Assembly: GCA_019843655.1 (NCBI GenBank)
Contig: JACDQD010000007.1
Coordinates: 11,901,600-11,965,599, forward strand
From: Lethocerus indicus
Lineage: Eukaryota; Arthropoda; Insecta; Hemiptera; Belostomatidae
Direction: 5' to 3'
Length of the DNA: 64,000 bases
Positions 41,701-51,099 of this stretch are shown here, piece by piece. A program made the position numbers and the translations under genes. Below the pieces are notes generated by a model. It saw nothing but the letters and a program-made list of their open reading frames with translations, was not told where the DNA came from and made no database searches. Numbering within the stretch: position 1 is the first letter of the stretch; the number at the start of each line of letters is the position of its first letter.

Positions 41701-44700
41701 TATTATCACTCTTTGGTGTTTATTTATTGAAACTGTTTGCTTATGCAATATTTCACCATTTAATTTTTTTTGGCATTGGTTACTTTGTAAAAACATAAGC
41801 ATATAATATGTACGTGTTACCATTAATAAAAGGTACCAAATAAAATTATGATACTGATTGGCTACTGTTGTAGAATTATTTATTTCAATTGAGGGCCCTA
41901 AATTGCATTTATATAAGTATTATGCTGTCTTATAATGTTAGTTGGTTTTAGCCATTTTTTTTACTAGGCTTGATGCAGACACTATTTTTTTAAGGTTATT
42001 TTCCTTTAAAATGCTGAGAAAACATGACTCTTCTAAGACAGACTAATAAGACGCCTGATAAGATATTTATTTTCTATTAAATATTATCACTTATTGTTTT
42101 TATATTATTCAATTAAGATATAAATTATTGATACACTATCAGTAATCTTGTAAGTTTTTTTATAAATAATAGGTACATAAGTAATATATCATTTGTCATA
42201 ATTGTATTTCAGTAGAACACACAATCACTATTTGGATTATTCAATAACTATATATCTAGTGTTTTTCTTTAATTCAACAAAAGACTGAGGACTTGTGACA
42301 GCTCATATGTTTTACTACATCCAATACTAGTTTATTTATCACATATCTATATATATTGATTGTGACTATGTGATACATGCTCTTTCACTCACCCACTATA
42401 ATTGTGTTGTATCACTTGCATTGAACTGAACTCAGTCAGTCGATGAGAGACACAACATGTCATCAATATCATGATCATGTCATGCTCCCACCTATATTGC
42501 CAATTACACACCAATTATTGCTTTGTGTTGTTTGCATTCTGTCCATGGCGAGACATGTGCACCCGGTATGTATTGAATTTGATGTCACATCACTCACCCC
42601 TTCATCCCCTTCTGCTGTATGCTTTATCTCCTCATCAACTTAATATTAGTCTTCAGTAGTTGTTTATAAGGTTGTGAACATCTTGTAATTGTAATTTTTA
42701 TATAACTGTTAGGCATTCCATGATGTCATACCAGCATCTGCTTGTCCATTTAGTCTTCTGCACAAGATCTCAAGAGATAGCATCTGGTCCATTGCTCTCA
42801 GTAGCAGTGCTTAATATACCATATTGTACCAGGGGTGGCCTAACATGCATGAGAGGGAATTTCTAATTCAAAATAATAACAATGGCCTGCCATAGCTATA
42901 TATATTATTGAAAGCACACATTTTTACAATGCAAAACTATTTCAGTTAACTGTTTCAATAGATTTGAGTAAATGCAACAGAACTTTTCTGTCTATTCAGA
43001 AATTCTTCTGATTCTAGGATCTGAGTTCAGATTCTAGTAATTATTAGTTTTCTGTTATGGAGCATAGATATCCCCCAGATAATAAAATGTCAAAAATTCT
43101 AAATGCACTGCTTTTATTCAAATCTTTAGGGAAGTTAATTTAAACTTATCATATTAGATTAACAGTTTAACATTTTATTGTAGAGATGATATTATTTGAT
43201 TGATTAATAACATCCAAAACTTAGCTTTGTAAATCATTGTTCTGAGCTGTTATGCATGACTTAATGTGGGTGTATTGTCAGATGGGTGTTTGAGCCAAAA
43301 ACATCTAAACTTATCTATAAATAAAACTGGTCTGGAATTTAAGGCTAGTCTAATCTTAGAAGAGTGAACAAAGAAATACTGCCCTAAAATGGTATGGTAA
43401 TAAACACCTACTTTACCTTTGAATAAATCCTTTAATTTGTTGTTTTCCCATTTTTGTGTTTTAAATATTTTTTATTTAATGAATCATATCATGCATCCTA
43501 CTTTGTTAGGATGGCCACTCCTGAATGAAATTGTGTTCTGAATGAATAGTATAGTTCGGCATAGTTTTTTTTCAGTAGGCTAAGCTTGGCGTGCATTCTA
43601 ACCATATATTTTTATTTGCCAGCATATAATTATTCCATTACATCCTCTGTCTGATTTGTCTAACTATGTAAATTGTTTTTCCATATACCCTCTCATCACA
43701 ATTAATTAACATATATGCACAGTTTTTTTAGAGTAATACTTGGAATCACTGTAACCCTCATTTATTAATATTGACTTGGCTGCAACCAACCTTATACTTT
43801 TCTATATATTGTACATAAATTATGTTTTAAATATTAATTTATGTAAGTATTAGTGAAAGTAGTTTCATGAGAATAATTGAGGGTTATATTGCATTCCTCC
43901 TTTTAGCACAGATAGATTTCGTATAAACCACTTAATATTTCACCTGTTGACTATGAAATATTTATTAGCATATAATAAATTATGAAAAAGCTTCAATTAA
44001 TCATTCCAGTTCACATATAATATAGGAACTTCTTGGACAAATTTGAATTTATTTAATACACGCAATGTTAATTTGTTTCTTTCCATTATTGGAAATATCC
44101 TGCCATTATAAAATGTAATAGATGTTTTTGTGTTTGTACGGATTAAATTTTCTGCTCAGAGTAAACAATATGAGGTAATAGTTTTCAGTATTTTATTGAA
44201 AAGCACCCCTATATTTATCACCTATTGGACATGGAACTCAAGGAAAAGTTTTACCTTTATAATCTTTTTTGTCCATATAATTTTCTGTGAATATTTTTTG
44301 TATTGTACCTACACTACAGTGGCTAATGAAACAGAAACAACAAATCCTAAAACATAATATTATAATTAGCACTGTTGACTCTTCATTATTTCCCTTTTGA
44401 TCATGTTATGTGATATCTCATCAAGGTGCCATGTGAGTAGATTGAGTAATGTATGCCTGTTACTTCACTTTAGAGGTTGCTTTCACACGCTATATTGTTA
44501 TCCATGCTTAGTGATTATTTATTTTTTTGGGCAAATGATTGATAATTTTGTTTCTGTCATTAGATTGTCATAATTTGTAGTCATCAGAAATTATTATCAG
44601 TTGTGTGAATGCCAGTTGAAAATGTTGAGTCAGAACAGTTGAATTTGCATTATTACTTCCAGACTTGAGCACCATTATTTCATTAAAAAAAATAAGTGAA

Positions 44701-47636
44701 TAAGTATTCCTGTAAGAAGAATGCTCAGAAGAAAATTATGTCTTGTAACTAAGTATATAGGATAAATGGGACAACAATTAAAATACAAATTTCTGTAGCA
44801 ATGTACCACACTGTAAATATTTTTGTTCTCATGTGTATTATTCATTAATTCAAATTTATTGTTTTTGCAGCGATTAGAGTGGGTAGGAAAAGGATCACTT
44901 CGTCGGCGTCAGTGGAAGGTAAATGTACATAGTGTTTTGGAGTTGTTCTGGCTGACACATGAAATGAACTTGAAGACTACAATCCAATCAATACAATACA
45001 AACAATGCTTTGCCCTAGTGTAAGTGTACGCTACGCTTGCTTATTTACACCGCTTACTTATTATCTGACCTTTGATTACTTGGCCCCCACTTGTACTAGA
45101 TTATTCTCGGTATTACTCAAGTTATTTTATTTATTTCTATATTTTATTTAGCATACTCAATCAATCCTGAACTGACTTTTATCAGAACTGAAAAAATATG
45201 GATTACAACCCACCTTTTTAATGATAAATTTAAATATCTAAAATAATAATAATCAAAGGTTGTAACATGATGAATAAAATAGTTCTATGAATGAAAAAGA
45301 TATCATGTATTTCTTTTAATTGATGGTCACAAATTTAGATATGATCAATATCTTTAAAATTCTTATTCGTGTATAAATAGTTTTTTGGTGTTAATAGATG
45401 ATATTTTATCAGCTATTTAATAGAACTACAAGAAATGCATTTCAGAAATATTAAAACACTAAAGTAATTAAAAAGTGGGCATTTAACGTTCATTGATATT
45501 AAACACATTTTATGTTTTGATGTGTATTCATGAATCAATGTACAGATTTTTCAGTAATAAATTGAATTGCCACTAGTCATTTTATAAAAACAATAAATAA
45601 TTATTGACTTTCTCTGTTCATGTAGTACAATAATTTAGATGTAGCATAATATTTAATTATATATAATAAAATAATATATTTTTCATTATATTACTTGTCA
45701 GTTAAGTCTTTAAAAATGGTATATTTGATAATACTCCATTAAAAATTGAATATGGGATTTTTTTACTTTTTTAAAAATTACTAAATATAATTATTTTTTC
45801 AAGTATTTTGTAAGCGTTCAATATGTTATTGACTGACTCTTTTCTTCTACTAAAGGTAAATAGCAAACAGCACGTTGTTAATTTATGTCGTTATCTTACA
45901 TTGTTATTATTGCACAATTATTGTAATGATTGATGCTAGTCCTTTCTTACAAATTGGCTCTGTACTTCTACTGTACAGTATTCTACAAGTATGCTGTATT
46001 GTATGTTTGTTTATAATGTTTGTTTCTCTTTCTTTTTTTCTACTATTTGCTTTATATTTCATTATAGATAAACATTTATTTGGCATGATCTATAGATCTA
46101 GTTTAGAGTATAGTATAAATCAATTCATCATTTTAGTGGTCATCTTTATGAATAGGTTTTTCATAGAGAGTGTTATTTTTGTACAACTTGTTATTCACAT
46201 TAGATATAGATTGATTGAACCAGTTTATCATCAATAATACTTTGACTTTGATGATGAACATGATAATTAATATTTCACCTTCTTCTGATTGAATACTGTT
46301 CATTATTGTTACTGAAATTAGTATTGCTTATCAATCAATCAGTTTTCACCAAAAAGTAATTAAACAATGTAGTCTCCTTATGTCTGTTTTTCTATTAAAG
46401 GTTATTCAATATTCACGTAGTGTGTGAGCAATTGGAGTGTGTTGCTTGCAAATACCAGTGACATTACCAGTCTATCATGTACACAGTTTTCATTGTATAG
46501 TAGGACAATTTTGGGATTATTCATCATTACAAAGATGACATCTCAGAAAGTTTCATTTAGTAAAAAATGTATTTCCTGCATGCCACCATAGATGGGCTGC
46601 TCAATTCCCCATTTGTCAGCAGATTAGTCCACATTTATTGACACACCATCAACTGGTGCACAATGTTTCTCTTAACAAAATATTTAAAATGAACATATTC
46701 ATTAGTGTGAATACTTTCAAATGACATATTTACATTTCTCATTGTTATCATAAAATTTAGTTATAATGTACATTAAATTGAAAATTTAACTTTTTTAATG
46801 TTAATTAAAAACATTGAAAAGGTTTTATAATTTTCTATTTCCACAAATAGGTACTTGTACAGAGAATTATTTTTCAATAAGAATTATTGTGTAGCAAATA
46901 TATATTAATTGACCTATATGTACATATTAAATTACCAGAAGAGGAAGTGGCATGTATATTGAAACTAGGTAAACCATCAAGGAATATTAGATGAAATTAC
47001 TAGTTGTGTTATTTAAATAGAGATGGGGTTATATTAATATTTCAGAAACATTATATCAAAATTCAAATATATCTAATTGTTGGAAATGTCTGACCATGTT
47101 ATGAAATAAAAATGAATAATTTTAGTGAATATTTTTGATTTATCTCAATTAAGAGAATGTTTTGATGTAGAAAGTATTTAGGTAATGAAGGGTTCCATAC
47201 CTCTGTTCAAAATTGAAGGAAATCTTCATTTTGTATAGCATTTGAATTAAATCAGTTAAAATAACAATGATACATATATACTCACTCTCATACACAATTA
47301 TGCATTCATCAGTCTTAGCACCTTATTATATCACCACATAGATATTTAGCTATTTATAATATCCACAAATAAGACTTAAGAAAATATGTCTACATGCATA
47401 TAGAAAACTAATTTAAAAAGTAAAATTAATTTTTTAAATACAATATTATTCATATGAAATACATATCTAATATTTAAACTGACTTGTGTGTTTAAGCTAT
47501 TAAACTGACTTGTTGTTTATTCTGTGCAGGAGGTTACACGATGAAAGGTTCTAGCTCAGTTGAGAGTGTAAGGAGTGCCCCTTGGACAATTCGCATCACC
47601 GAGAATCCAATATCGGAGGCTGTTGTTCTCTGCTGA
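8732..47636 (+). CDS. MESK2: NDRG family protein (MESK2-like), whole coding span, spliced
   Basis: NDRG proteins are cytoplasmic alpha/beta-hydrolase-fold proteins without hydrolase activity. They are linked to stress, differentiation and signalling; the fly member MESK2 was found as a suppressor of misexpressed KSR. Joined exons: 8732-9000, 12121-12165, 34482-34681, 35552-35672, 37783-38071, 38470-38736, 39027-39111, 47530-47636. They give 460 residues with all phases matching (2,2,1,2,0,0,1); including 44871-44918 gives 476. Alternative starts at 10614 and 31596 would give 377 and 365 residues, close to usual NDRG length. Family hallmarks seen: ILTYHDIGLNY, SFQAFFNYSEMRALLENF, YHVNAPGQEEGA, a YPTMDELASQL segment, WIEWGYQKL and the SDCG region. 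The nucleophile elbow reads G-V-G-A-G (about residues 241-245), so glycine stands where hydrolases have serine, as known for NDRG. Family assignment is firm; the joining of the 5' exons is inferred from phase and order. Confidence 0.95.
10440..10613 (+). promoter_or_regulatory. Candidate promoter/5' UTR of NDRG exon B
   Basis: A CpG-dense stretch directly upstream of the exon B ATG. A TATA-like GTATACTG lies near 10539-10546, and there are several TCA/GTTCA initiator-like sites near 10452-10500. No single start site can be chosen from sequence. Confidence 0.3.
10614..10633 (+). CDS. MESK2: NDRG alternative first coding exon B (micro-start, MSRIDPR)
   Basis: ATG followed by five codons and two bases (MSRIDP plus AG), then the donor GTAAAA. 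The phase is 2, as in exon A, and the last bases CCCAG match exon A's end, so it would join 12121-12165 in frame to read MSRIDPR-KMPTSATAEE. This gives a 377-residue protein of normal NDRG size. The ATG context CACAATGA is acceptable. Inferred only from phase, donor and CpG-rich surroundings. Confidence 0.55.
12121..12165 (+). CDS. MESK2: NDRG 45-nt symmetric exon (KMPTSATAEETALLG)
   Basis: Flanked by TTTTTATAG and GTAAGA. It is 45 nt with phase 2 on both sides, so it can be included or skipped without breaking frame. Translation after the split Arg is KMPTSATAEETALLG. The acidic, threonine-rich residues suit the disordered NDRG N-terminus. An in-frame ATG at its start (12125) could serve as a shorter start. 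Confidence 0.75.
14130..14365. mobile_element. Inverted-repeat (MITE-like) element, copy 1
   Basis: The left arm (GGTTTAG..., from about 14143) and the right arm (ending ...GAGATTTAGG, 14,359) are imperfect reverse complements. They share a GGTTTAG/CTAAATC end, GCTCACCAAC against GCTCGCCAAC, and TGTCTGTCAGTA on both sides. There is no coding capacity. A diverged second copy of the same sequence lies at 21,565, which confirms it is a repeat family. No clear target-site duplication was found, so the superfamily is open. Confidence 0.6.
14620..14840. promoter_or_regulatory. GC-rich island with repeated GC boxes
   Basis: Very GC- and CpG-rich compared with its surroundings. It has at least two GGGGCGGGGGC runs (about 14,629 and 14,661), which match the core recognised by Sp/KLF zinc-finger proteins. 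It could be a promoter or enhancer in the NDRG intron. I found no phase-2 first exon with a good donor here. Confidence 0.35.
15903..15946. repeat. (TA)n microsatellite
   Basis: Uninterrupted TA dinucleotides for about 44 bases inside the NDRG intron. Confidence 0.95.
21565..21720. mobile_element. Inverted-repeat element, diverged copy 2 (partial)
   Basis: Aligns by eye to 14,130-14,290. Shared segments: TCTCCTCTCGCTGGTTTAG, the TTTCGGCTGCTCGCCATC block, a GGCATCCT...TGCAC block, and a GTCACTTGTAC end. The right arm is eroded. It lies less than 100 bases from the foldback element at 21,790. Confidence 0.55.
21790..22372. mobile_element. Foldback-type element with internal tandem repeats
   Basis: The outer arms are inverted repeats. 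CTTTCTAGTTAAATAAAAAT at 21,841 pairs with the complement of the stretch ending AACTAGAAAG at 22,330. The pairing runs on for about 115 bases inward, and a weaker match (TCATAGTCAAATAAA against TCATAGACAAATAAA) extends outward. Between the arms sit about five direct copies of an approximately 78-80-bp unit, listed separately. There is no open reading frame. A TA target duplication is possible (21,839 and 22,332) but not certain. Confidence 0.7.
21880..22305. repeat. Tandem array of approximately 80-bp units inside the foldback element
   Basis: Each unit contains AACGAACTTTAGTTAAGTAC, then CGCACCACACTCAGGGGGGC, then GCTAGTTTATCGGTGCAAGT. Copies start near 21,958, 22,034, 22,111, 22,192 (AATGAAC) and 22,244. 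They differ by single substitutions. One further copy at 21,880-21,958 is in reverse orientation and forms part of the left arm. Confidence 0.8.
23526..23605 (+). mobile_element. tRNA-derived SINE head (degenerate)
   Basis: The string TGGTACAGTGG at 23,537-23,547 fits the RNA polymerase III A-box consensus exactly. GGTGTGGATCC at 23,582-23,592 sits at B-box distance with mismatches to GGTTCGANNCC. It cannot fold as an intact tRNA by eye, so a SINE remnant is more likely than a tRNA gene. The 3' limit is not visible. Confidence 0.5.
24740..24815 (+). mobile_element. Second tRNA-like SINE head candidate
   Basis: GGTTCGAATTC at 24,794-24,804 is a near-perfect B box. TGGTAAGGTTG at 24,742 is an A box with a mismatch, about 42 bases between them. 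The rest does not look like an intact tRNA cloverleaf. Confidence 0.4.
26667..26719. repeat. Compound (CA)n(TA)n microsatellite
   Basis: About 17 CA units followed at once by about nine TA units. The open frame running through it is produced by the repeat. Confidence 0.95.
31310..31595 (+). promoter_or_regulatory. CpG-rich candidate promoter/5' UTR of NDRG exon C
   Basis: The densest CpG and GC stretch of the intron. ATTGGGCCAATGG (about 31,347) holds overlapping CCAAT boxes on both strands, and TCACTCG near 31,471 is initiator-like. It runs straight into the ATG of exon C. The several open frames over it (31,310-31,673, both strands) overlap each other and are a by-product of GC richness. 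Confidence 0.5.
31596..31624 (+). CDS. MESK2: NDRG alternative first coding exon C (MSTDAAQSI)
   Basis: Nine codons (MSTDAAQSI) plus AT, followed by the consensus donor GTAAGT. The phase is 2, so it joins 34482 in frame to read MSTDAAQSI-IRMPSDSMDD, skipping the 45-nt exon. The result is a 365-residue protein, the usual NDRG length. Support comes from the perfect donor, the phase and the CpG island directly upstream. A transcript would settle it. Confidence 0.6.
34482..34681 (+). CDS. MESK2: NDRG common exon (start of the hydrolase-fold domain)
   Basis: Acceptor TTGTGTAG, donor GTAAGT. It codes for the conserved N-terminal part from SMDDIELKNIQ through VEEIRVETDRGSLLVAVQG to ILTYHDIGLN, and ends after the first base of a Tyr codon. 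EIRVETDRG corresponds to the family's paired strand before the first core strand. An in-frame ATG at 34486 could give a 354-residue form. Confidence 0.95.
34682..35551 (+). other. NDRG intron (0.87 kb)
   Basis: GTAAGT donor, GCGTAG acceptor. AT-rich with scattered CpG; I see no other feature. Confidence 0.85.
35552..35672 (+). CDS. MESK2: NDRG common exon (NAPGQEEGA segment)
   Basis: Completes Tyr172 and codes for IASFQAFFNYSEMRALLENF, then CVYHVNAPGQEEGAPPLPD. This is one of the most conserved NDRG blocks. Phase 1 in, phase 2 out. Donor GA/GTAAGA. Confidence 0.95.
35673..37782 (+). other. NDRG intron (2.1 kb)
   Basis: Contains a CpG-rich stretch at 36,300-36,480 and a short inverted repeat at 36,915-37,010 (listed). 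No coding exon could be supported. Confidence 0.7.
36915..37010. repeat. Short inverted repeat (hairpin or mini-MITE)
   Basis: ATCACAGGTGAAAAAA at the left faces TTTTTTCACCTGTCAT at the right. The centre carries palindromic GTTACAG/CTGTAAC-type units (AACAGTTACAG, GTAACAGTAACAGTTAC). About 95 bases overall, no open frame. Confidence 0.6.
37783..38071 (+). CDS. MESK2: NDRG common exon (nucleophile-elbow exon)
   Basis: Codes for YEYPTMDELASQLNFVLTHF, then GLNSVIGLGVGAGGNVLCRY, then the LVLVNV strand and WIEWGYQKL. Catalytic hydrolases have G-x-S-x-G at this point; here it is G-V-G-A-G, the known non-catalytic NDRG form. Acceptor GTTTCAG, donor AGG/GTCAGT. High CpG, like exon A and unlike exons further 3'. 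Confidence 0.97.
38072..38469 (+). other. NDRG intron (0.4 kb)
   Basis: GTCAGT donor, TTTTTTCAG acceptor. The CpG-rich 5' part of the gene gives way to CpG-poor DNA within this intron. Confidence 0.85.
38470..38736 (+). CDS. MESK2: NDRG common exon (cap-like region)
   Basis: Codes for 89 residues: GTEERNQDLVQVYRSYFERC, the FIDSYIRRTDL block, then the MPVINITGAMSPHVDD strand and TLNSRLDP. Asp in HVDD lies where the hydrolase acid residue sits. Phase 0 on both sides. The donor AAG/GTGTGG is weaker than the others. Confidence 0.96.
38737..39026 (+). other. NDRG intron (0.29 kb)
   Basis: Short AT-rich intron with TATA/TTAAT runs; nothing else seen. Confidence 0.85.
39027..39111 (+). CDS. MESK2: NDRG common exon (ISDCGMVLEEQPGKVSEAL)
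   Basis: Codes for the C-terminal part of the domain: ISDCGMVLEEQPGKVSEAL then RLFLQGLGY. It matches the family's ADCGG...QPAKLAEAF...VQGMGY region. Ends after the first base of a Gly/Ala codon with donor GTAAGT, phase 1. Confidence 0.96.
39112..47529 (+). other. NDRG 8.4-kb intron before the last exon
   Basis: Strongly AT-rich with almost no CpG (two in 41,101-41,700). It contains the microexon at 44,871 and a possible recursive splice point at 45,855. The long hydrophobic frame at 45,875-46,237 begins with TTG, is T-rich, and is explained by composition. No transposon coding sequence was seen. Confidence 0.7.
44871..44918 (+). CDS. MESK2: NDRG 48-nt cassette microexon (basic, Ser/Thr-rich)
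   Basis: Flanked by TTTTTGCAG and GTAAAT. It is 48 nt, phase 1 on both sides, so inclusion adds 16 residues (AIRVGRKRITSSASVE) between GLGY and GGYTMKG without a frame change. The RKRITSSAS run resembles the RSRTAS-type phosphorylated C-terminal tail of vertebrate NDRGs, which suggests regulated phosphorylation. Exon status rests on splice sites, phase and this similarity. Confidence 0.75.
47530..47636 (+). CDS. MESK2: NDRG last coding exon
   Basis: Acceptor TCTGTGCAG. Codes for GGYTMKGSSSVESVRSAPWT, then IRITENPISEAVVLC and TGA at 47,634. Serine-rich, with possible phosphorylation sites. The tail is much shorter than in vertebrate NDRG1, which has TRSRSHTSEG repeats. Confidence 0.93.
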
Positions 47637-48715
47637 ACATTGAAAATACAACTGACACACACTCACTAATAACAACTTGAATAATCATACACTTAACAGC
47701 ATAATATAATATACCTATTATATTATAAACATAGAGATGGAGAACATCAATGAGGCAGACAGATTCATTCGGTCCCATAATTCATCTTGTTGGCATCTGT
47801 TGTCCTTTTGCCCCCTTTAAAATAGAAGAGTTGACTCTAGTGATGAATGTGTCTCTAGTCGCCTAGCGTAGAGATGAAGGCTTCTCTCAGTCCCCAGCAG
47901 CCGCACTCCAGCCACTGCCAGGTAGCAGCATCCTCTGGCAGTACTCTATTACCTCTCTCACTGTTACCTCACTTCTCTTACTTTGCAGATTATCATAACA
48001 CTCCCTCTTCCCCCGTCCTGGCCTATACTCTTATCATTGAATATCCAAGAGTTCTCAAATAATAGCAGAAGTCAGTGTGTAGTTTATAGTATGTTGTGTT
48101 ACACTGCATGATGGATGCTTACTTACCACACTGGAGGCTCTCAGATATTCGGTGGACTTAGCGCAGTGTGACCAAGGAATGGGGGACAAATCTGACCCCC
48201 CAGTTCTCTACTGACTAGTACTATATCCATGTATGTACTAGTACTTAATTACCATACCCTAGATGTTTTGGTTCAGTCCAGTGTTATCTGTTAATTAGTT
48301 CAGCCAATAATTAGAAAGACAAAACAGACAGAATTAAAAATTCTGAGAAGATGTTATGCTCTGTTCTTGTAACACTATATAGTTGATATATTTAGAGCTT
48401 AGTTTAATAACTTTTAATTTGTAGATTCAACCGCCGACTTATTGTCTATTGAAACTTCAAATTGTCTCACTTAGATTTTTTTTATGTAAATAGTGTAAGG
48501 TCTCTTTAAATAATAATGATGGCCTGCTTCTATAACAACGCTATTATATATAATGAATATAAGTATATATTTTAATTTAATAACATTGTATATTTATTTG
48601 TTATGTAGATTGTGTAGTTTATTATTATAACCTGACATGATAATATGCCTTGTACAGGTAAAGGACTCATATTTTTGTGTGTAGGATGACACAATAAATA
48701 GTTATGTTCTAACTA
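47637..48715 (+). other. NDRG 3' UTR
   Basis: From the TGA to just after AATAAA at 48,693-48,698. AT-rich, with low CpG continuing from the gene body. An open frame at 47,874-48,062 is serine/proline-rich by chance and lies in the UTR. A second AATAAA at 49,232 could give a longer 3' end. Confidence 0.65.
48693..48698 (+). terminator. Polyadenylation signal, NDRG
   Basis: AATAAA about 1.06 kb after the stop codon, followed by the C/T-rich stretch CTGCTTCCTCCTTTTATTG. The next canonical signal is at 49,232-49,237. Confidence 0.5.
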
Positions 48716-49311
48716 GCCTGAGCCTGCTTCCTCCTTTTATTGACAAATACACAAGGAACACACACATACATACAAAAATACACTTTTGATTATTGTTGTG
48801 TTTTTGTTTGCACACATTGAATTATTATTGTTATTGAATTATAATGAGAAACTGACTTTTAATTATATGTACATAAAAGTTGTTTGGTGAGTATTTGCAC
48901 AAAAGCGCAGAAAACCCCCGTTGTTGTCTATTCTGTTATCAATCGCTGGATTATTTTCTAGACATTGATTCCTTCGTAGATAACAGCCCCATTCATTGAC
49001 ACTACACAGAAAATATGTTGTTTTAACAATGGGAGTTGTTAAATGTAAAGTGCTTAAAGATATCAGTAACTGGCATTTGGAAGAATAAGAAAATTTATCT
49101 ACTGGTATCATAACAAATAGTGATGACCTGCCTTCAGTGTGGAATGAAATTTGTAAATGAATGATTATCTAATATGTTATTTGCTACATTATTTATTTTA
49201 TGTATATTTATTTACCAGATTTTATGATATTAATAAAGTTACACTAGTTAAGGAACGTCCATTTTTGTTGAATATAAATTCCTGTTACCCCAAAATAAAA
49301 CAATGTTCTAA

Positions 49312-49330
49312 TTGCATGTATGTATGTATG

Positions 49331-49388
<58 letters not shown>

Positions 49389-49394
49389 CACATA
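49312..49394. repeat. (GTAT)n(TA)n microsatellite
   Basis: About five GTAT units lead into some 50 bases of TA, ending in TACATACACATA. Open frames across it are artefacts. Confidence 0.95.
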
Positions 49395-50620
49395 TCATTT
49401 TAAACATTAATGATAAATGAAGAACCTAAGGGAAGGGGGAAGATATACTTCCCCTGGATCTTTCTTTTTACCTAAGTATTTATGTTATTTCACTAATAAT
49501 TACATTCTATCTGATTTCCAAGTAATAACTTTAGTACTTTTCCATTATCTGCCACCCCTGTCCCCTCATTTTCTATAATTTGCTATCCGTTCAGATATTT
49601 ATATACATAGGACCACGATTTGCAGATTGGAGAGTTGAAATCAGCGAGTAGAAGGTACCTTCGGAGCGTTTATTTAATTTATTAAAGCTAAAATTGGTCT
49701 ATGATACGAAAAGTTGGCTTTCTCCACTTTTACTTTCATTCATTCTTAGAATTCTGCAGCATTGTCAGAAATGTTCACCCGTTCACACAAAACGGATTTA
49801 CAAAAGTTTATTGTTTTATACATTTGAATATATCTCACAGAGAGCTTTAAAACGATACCAGGCACGGTTGTTTTGAGTTCACGATTGCCGAGATAAAGTG
49901 AGTCAACGCTAGTCAGAAATATTGAGTCATTTCATCTGCGCATTACTGTTACAGGACAGCTTGTTCTATAATAATATTGGAGTACCAGTAGTTGTAATTA
50001 TACCTCTTTAAAATTATAGCGGTTTTCGCATTACCATTATTTGCATTTATCACTTGGCCCACGTTTAGTGCAGCCCCTTTACTAATTAGCAGTTAGTACT
50101 ACGCCAGGGAACGTACTCAGGAGTTATGAAATCCATGTCGCCTTCTGGTGTTTATGGTTTCCAAGGGGTTTCATGTCTATCCAGATTTCCTGATACAATA
50201 TAAACATTAGTTGTTTGTTTCAAAGAAAGGGCATGATGATGAGAGGCTAAAGGTATCATCAACCTAAAAGATTTGTGAACACCGCTAACCTCTGTTAGAT
50301 TTATTATATAACAGCTTTCAATCAAACAATGTACTTATTTAACAAAAATTTTAATTATTAATAACAACCCTAATTATGAAAGAAACCCAATAAAAAGCAG
50401 AATTGTTTAAACCCAATTATTTTTCACAAAGTTTAATAGTGGTGTAAGCAATTGTCCAGCAATAGATGAAATGTATTATTTTTTCTAAGGGAAATTTCGA
50501 CCCAATAGCCACCTACTAGCAGATACCTGTTTTCCCACACTTCCCACATTTTTTACAACCTTTGGTAATAACAAAATCAGTGCGTGATCCAATGAACGTT
50601 TCTTTGAATTGATTTAATCT

Positions 50621-50625
<5 letters not shown>

Positions 50626-50684
<59 letters not shown>
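50626..50684. repeat. (TA)n microsatellite
   Basis: About 59 bases of uninterrupted TA, 0.8 kb upstream of the Deaf1 start codon. Confidence 0.95.
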
Positions 50685-50686
<2 letters not shown>

Positions 50687-51099
50687 CCGATGTAATAATA
50701 ACCTAGATAAGGTTTTCTAAACTGCCCTTTGTTTTTAACGGTGACTCGCGTTAAGTGGATTTAGTCACCTGGGTGCCAATAGTTCTATGAGGCCAATTGC
50801 CTAGATGGTACAATAGGCCGTAACAAACTTCCTCCGAAATCAGATTGTTGTTTTTCAATCGTAAGATAAAAGATTTTTTCGTTCCAGAAGATATCGATAG
50901 ATTATCGTCGCAGGTACCCACTGACGGATCAAAGATATTGTAAAGATCGCCTTCTCGATGTTGTTGACTTGTTTGGCCCGAAATTGTAAGTCTTATCCTA
51001 AATCTGGAGTGTCAGCTTCGTTTCAGCTTTTCTTTAGAATTCTATCAGTAATTCTAGGCGTAAGTACGTTTCAGCTGTCGATAAGGCCCTGTTAGCCCT

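Noticed and set aside
42535..42570. Extra NDRG C-terminal exon ending CACCCG/GTATGT
   Set aside because: No acceptor with a pyrimidine tract upstream; would leave only about 13 bases of exon.
45875..46237. 120-codon frame that looks like a multi-pass membrane protein
   Set aside because: Begins with TTG; the hydrophobic residues come from T-rich codons in AT-rich intron DNA. No CpG or codon signal of a gene.
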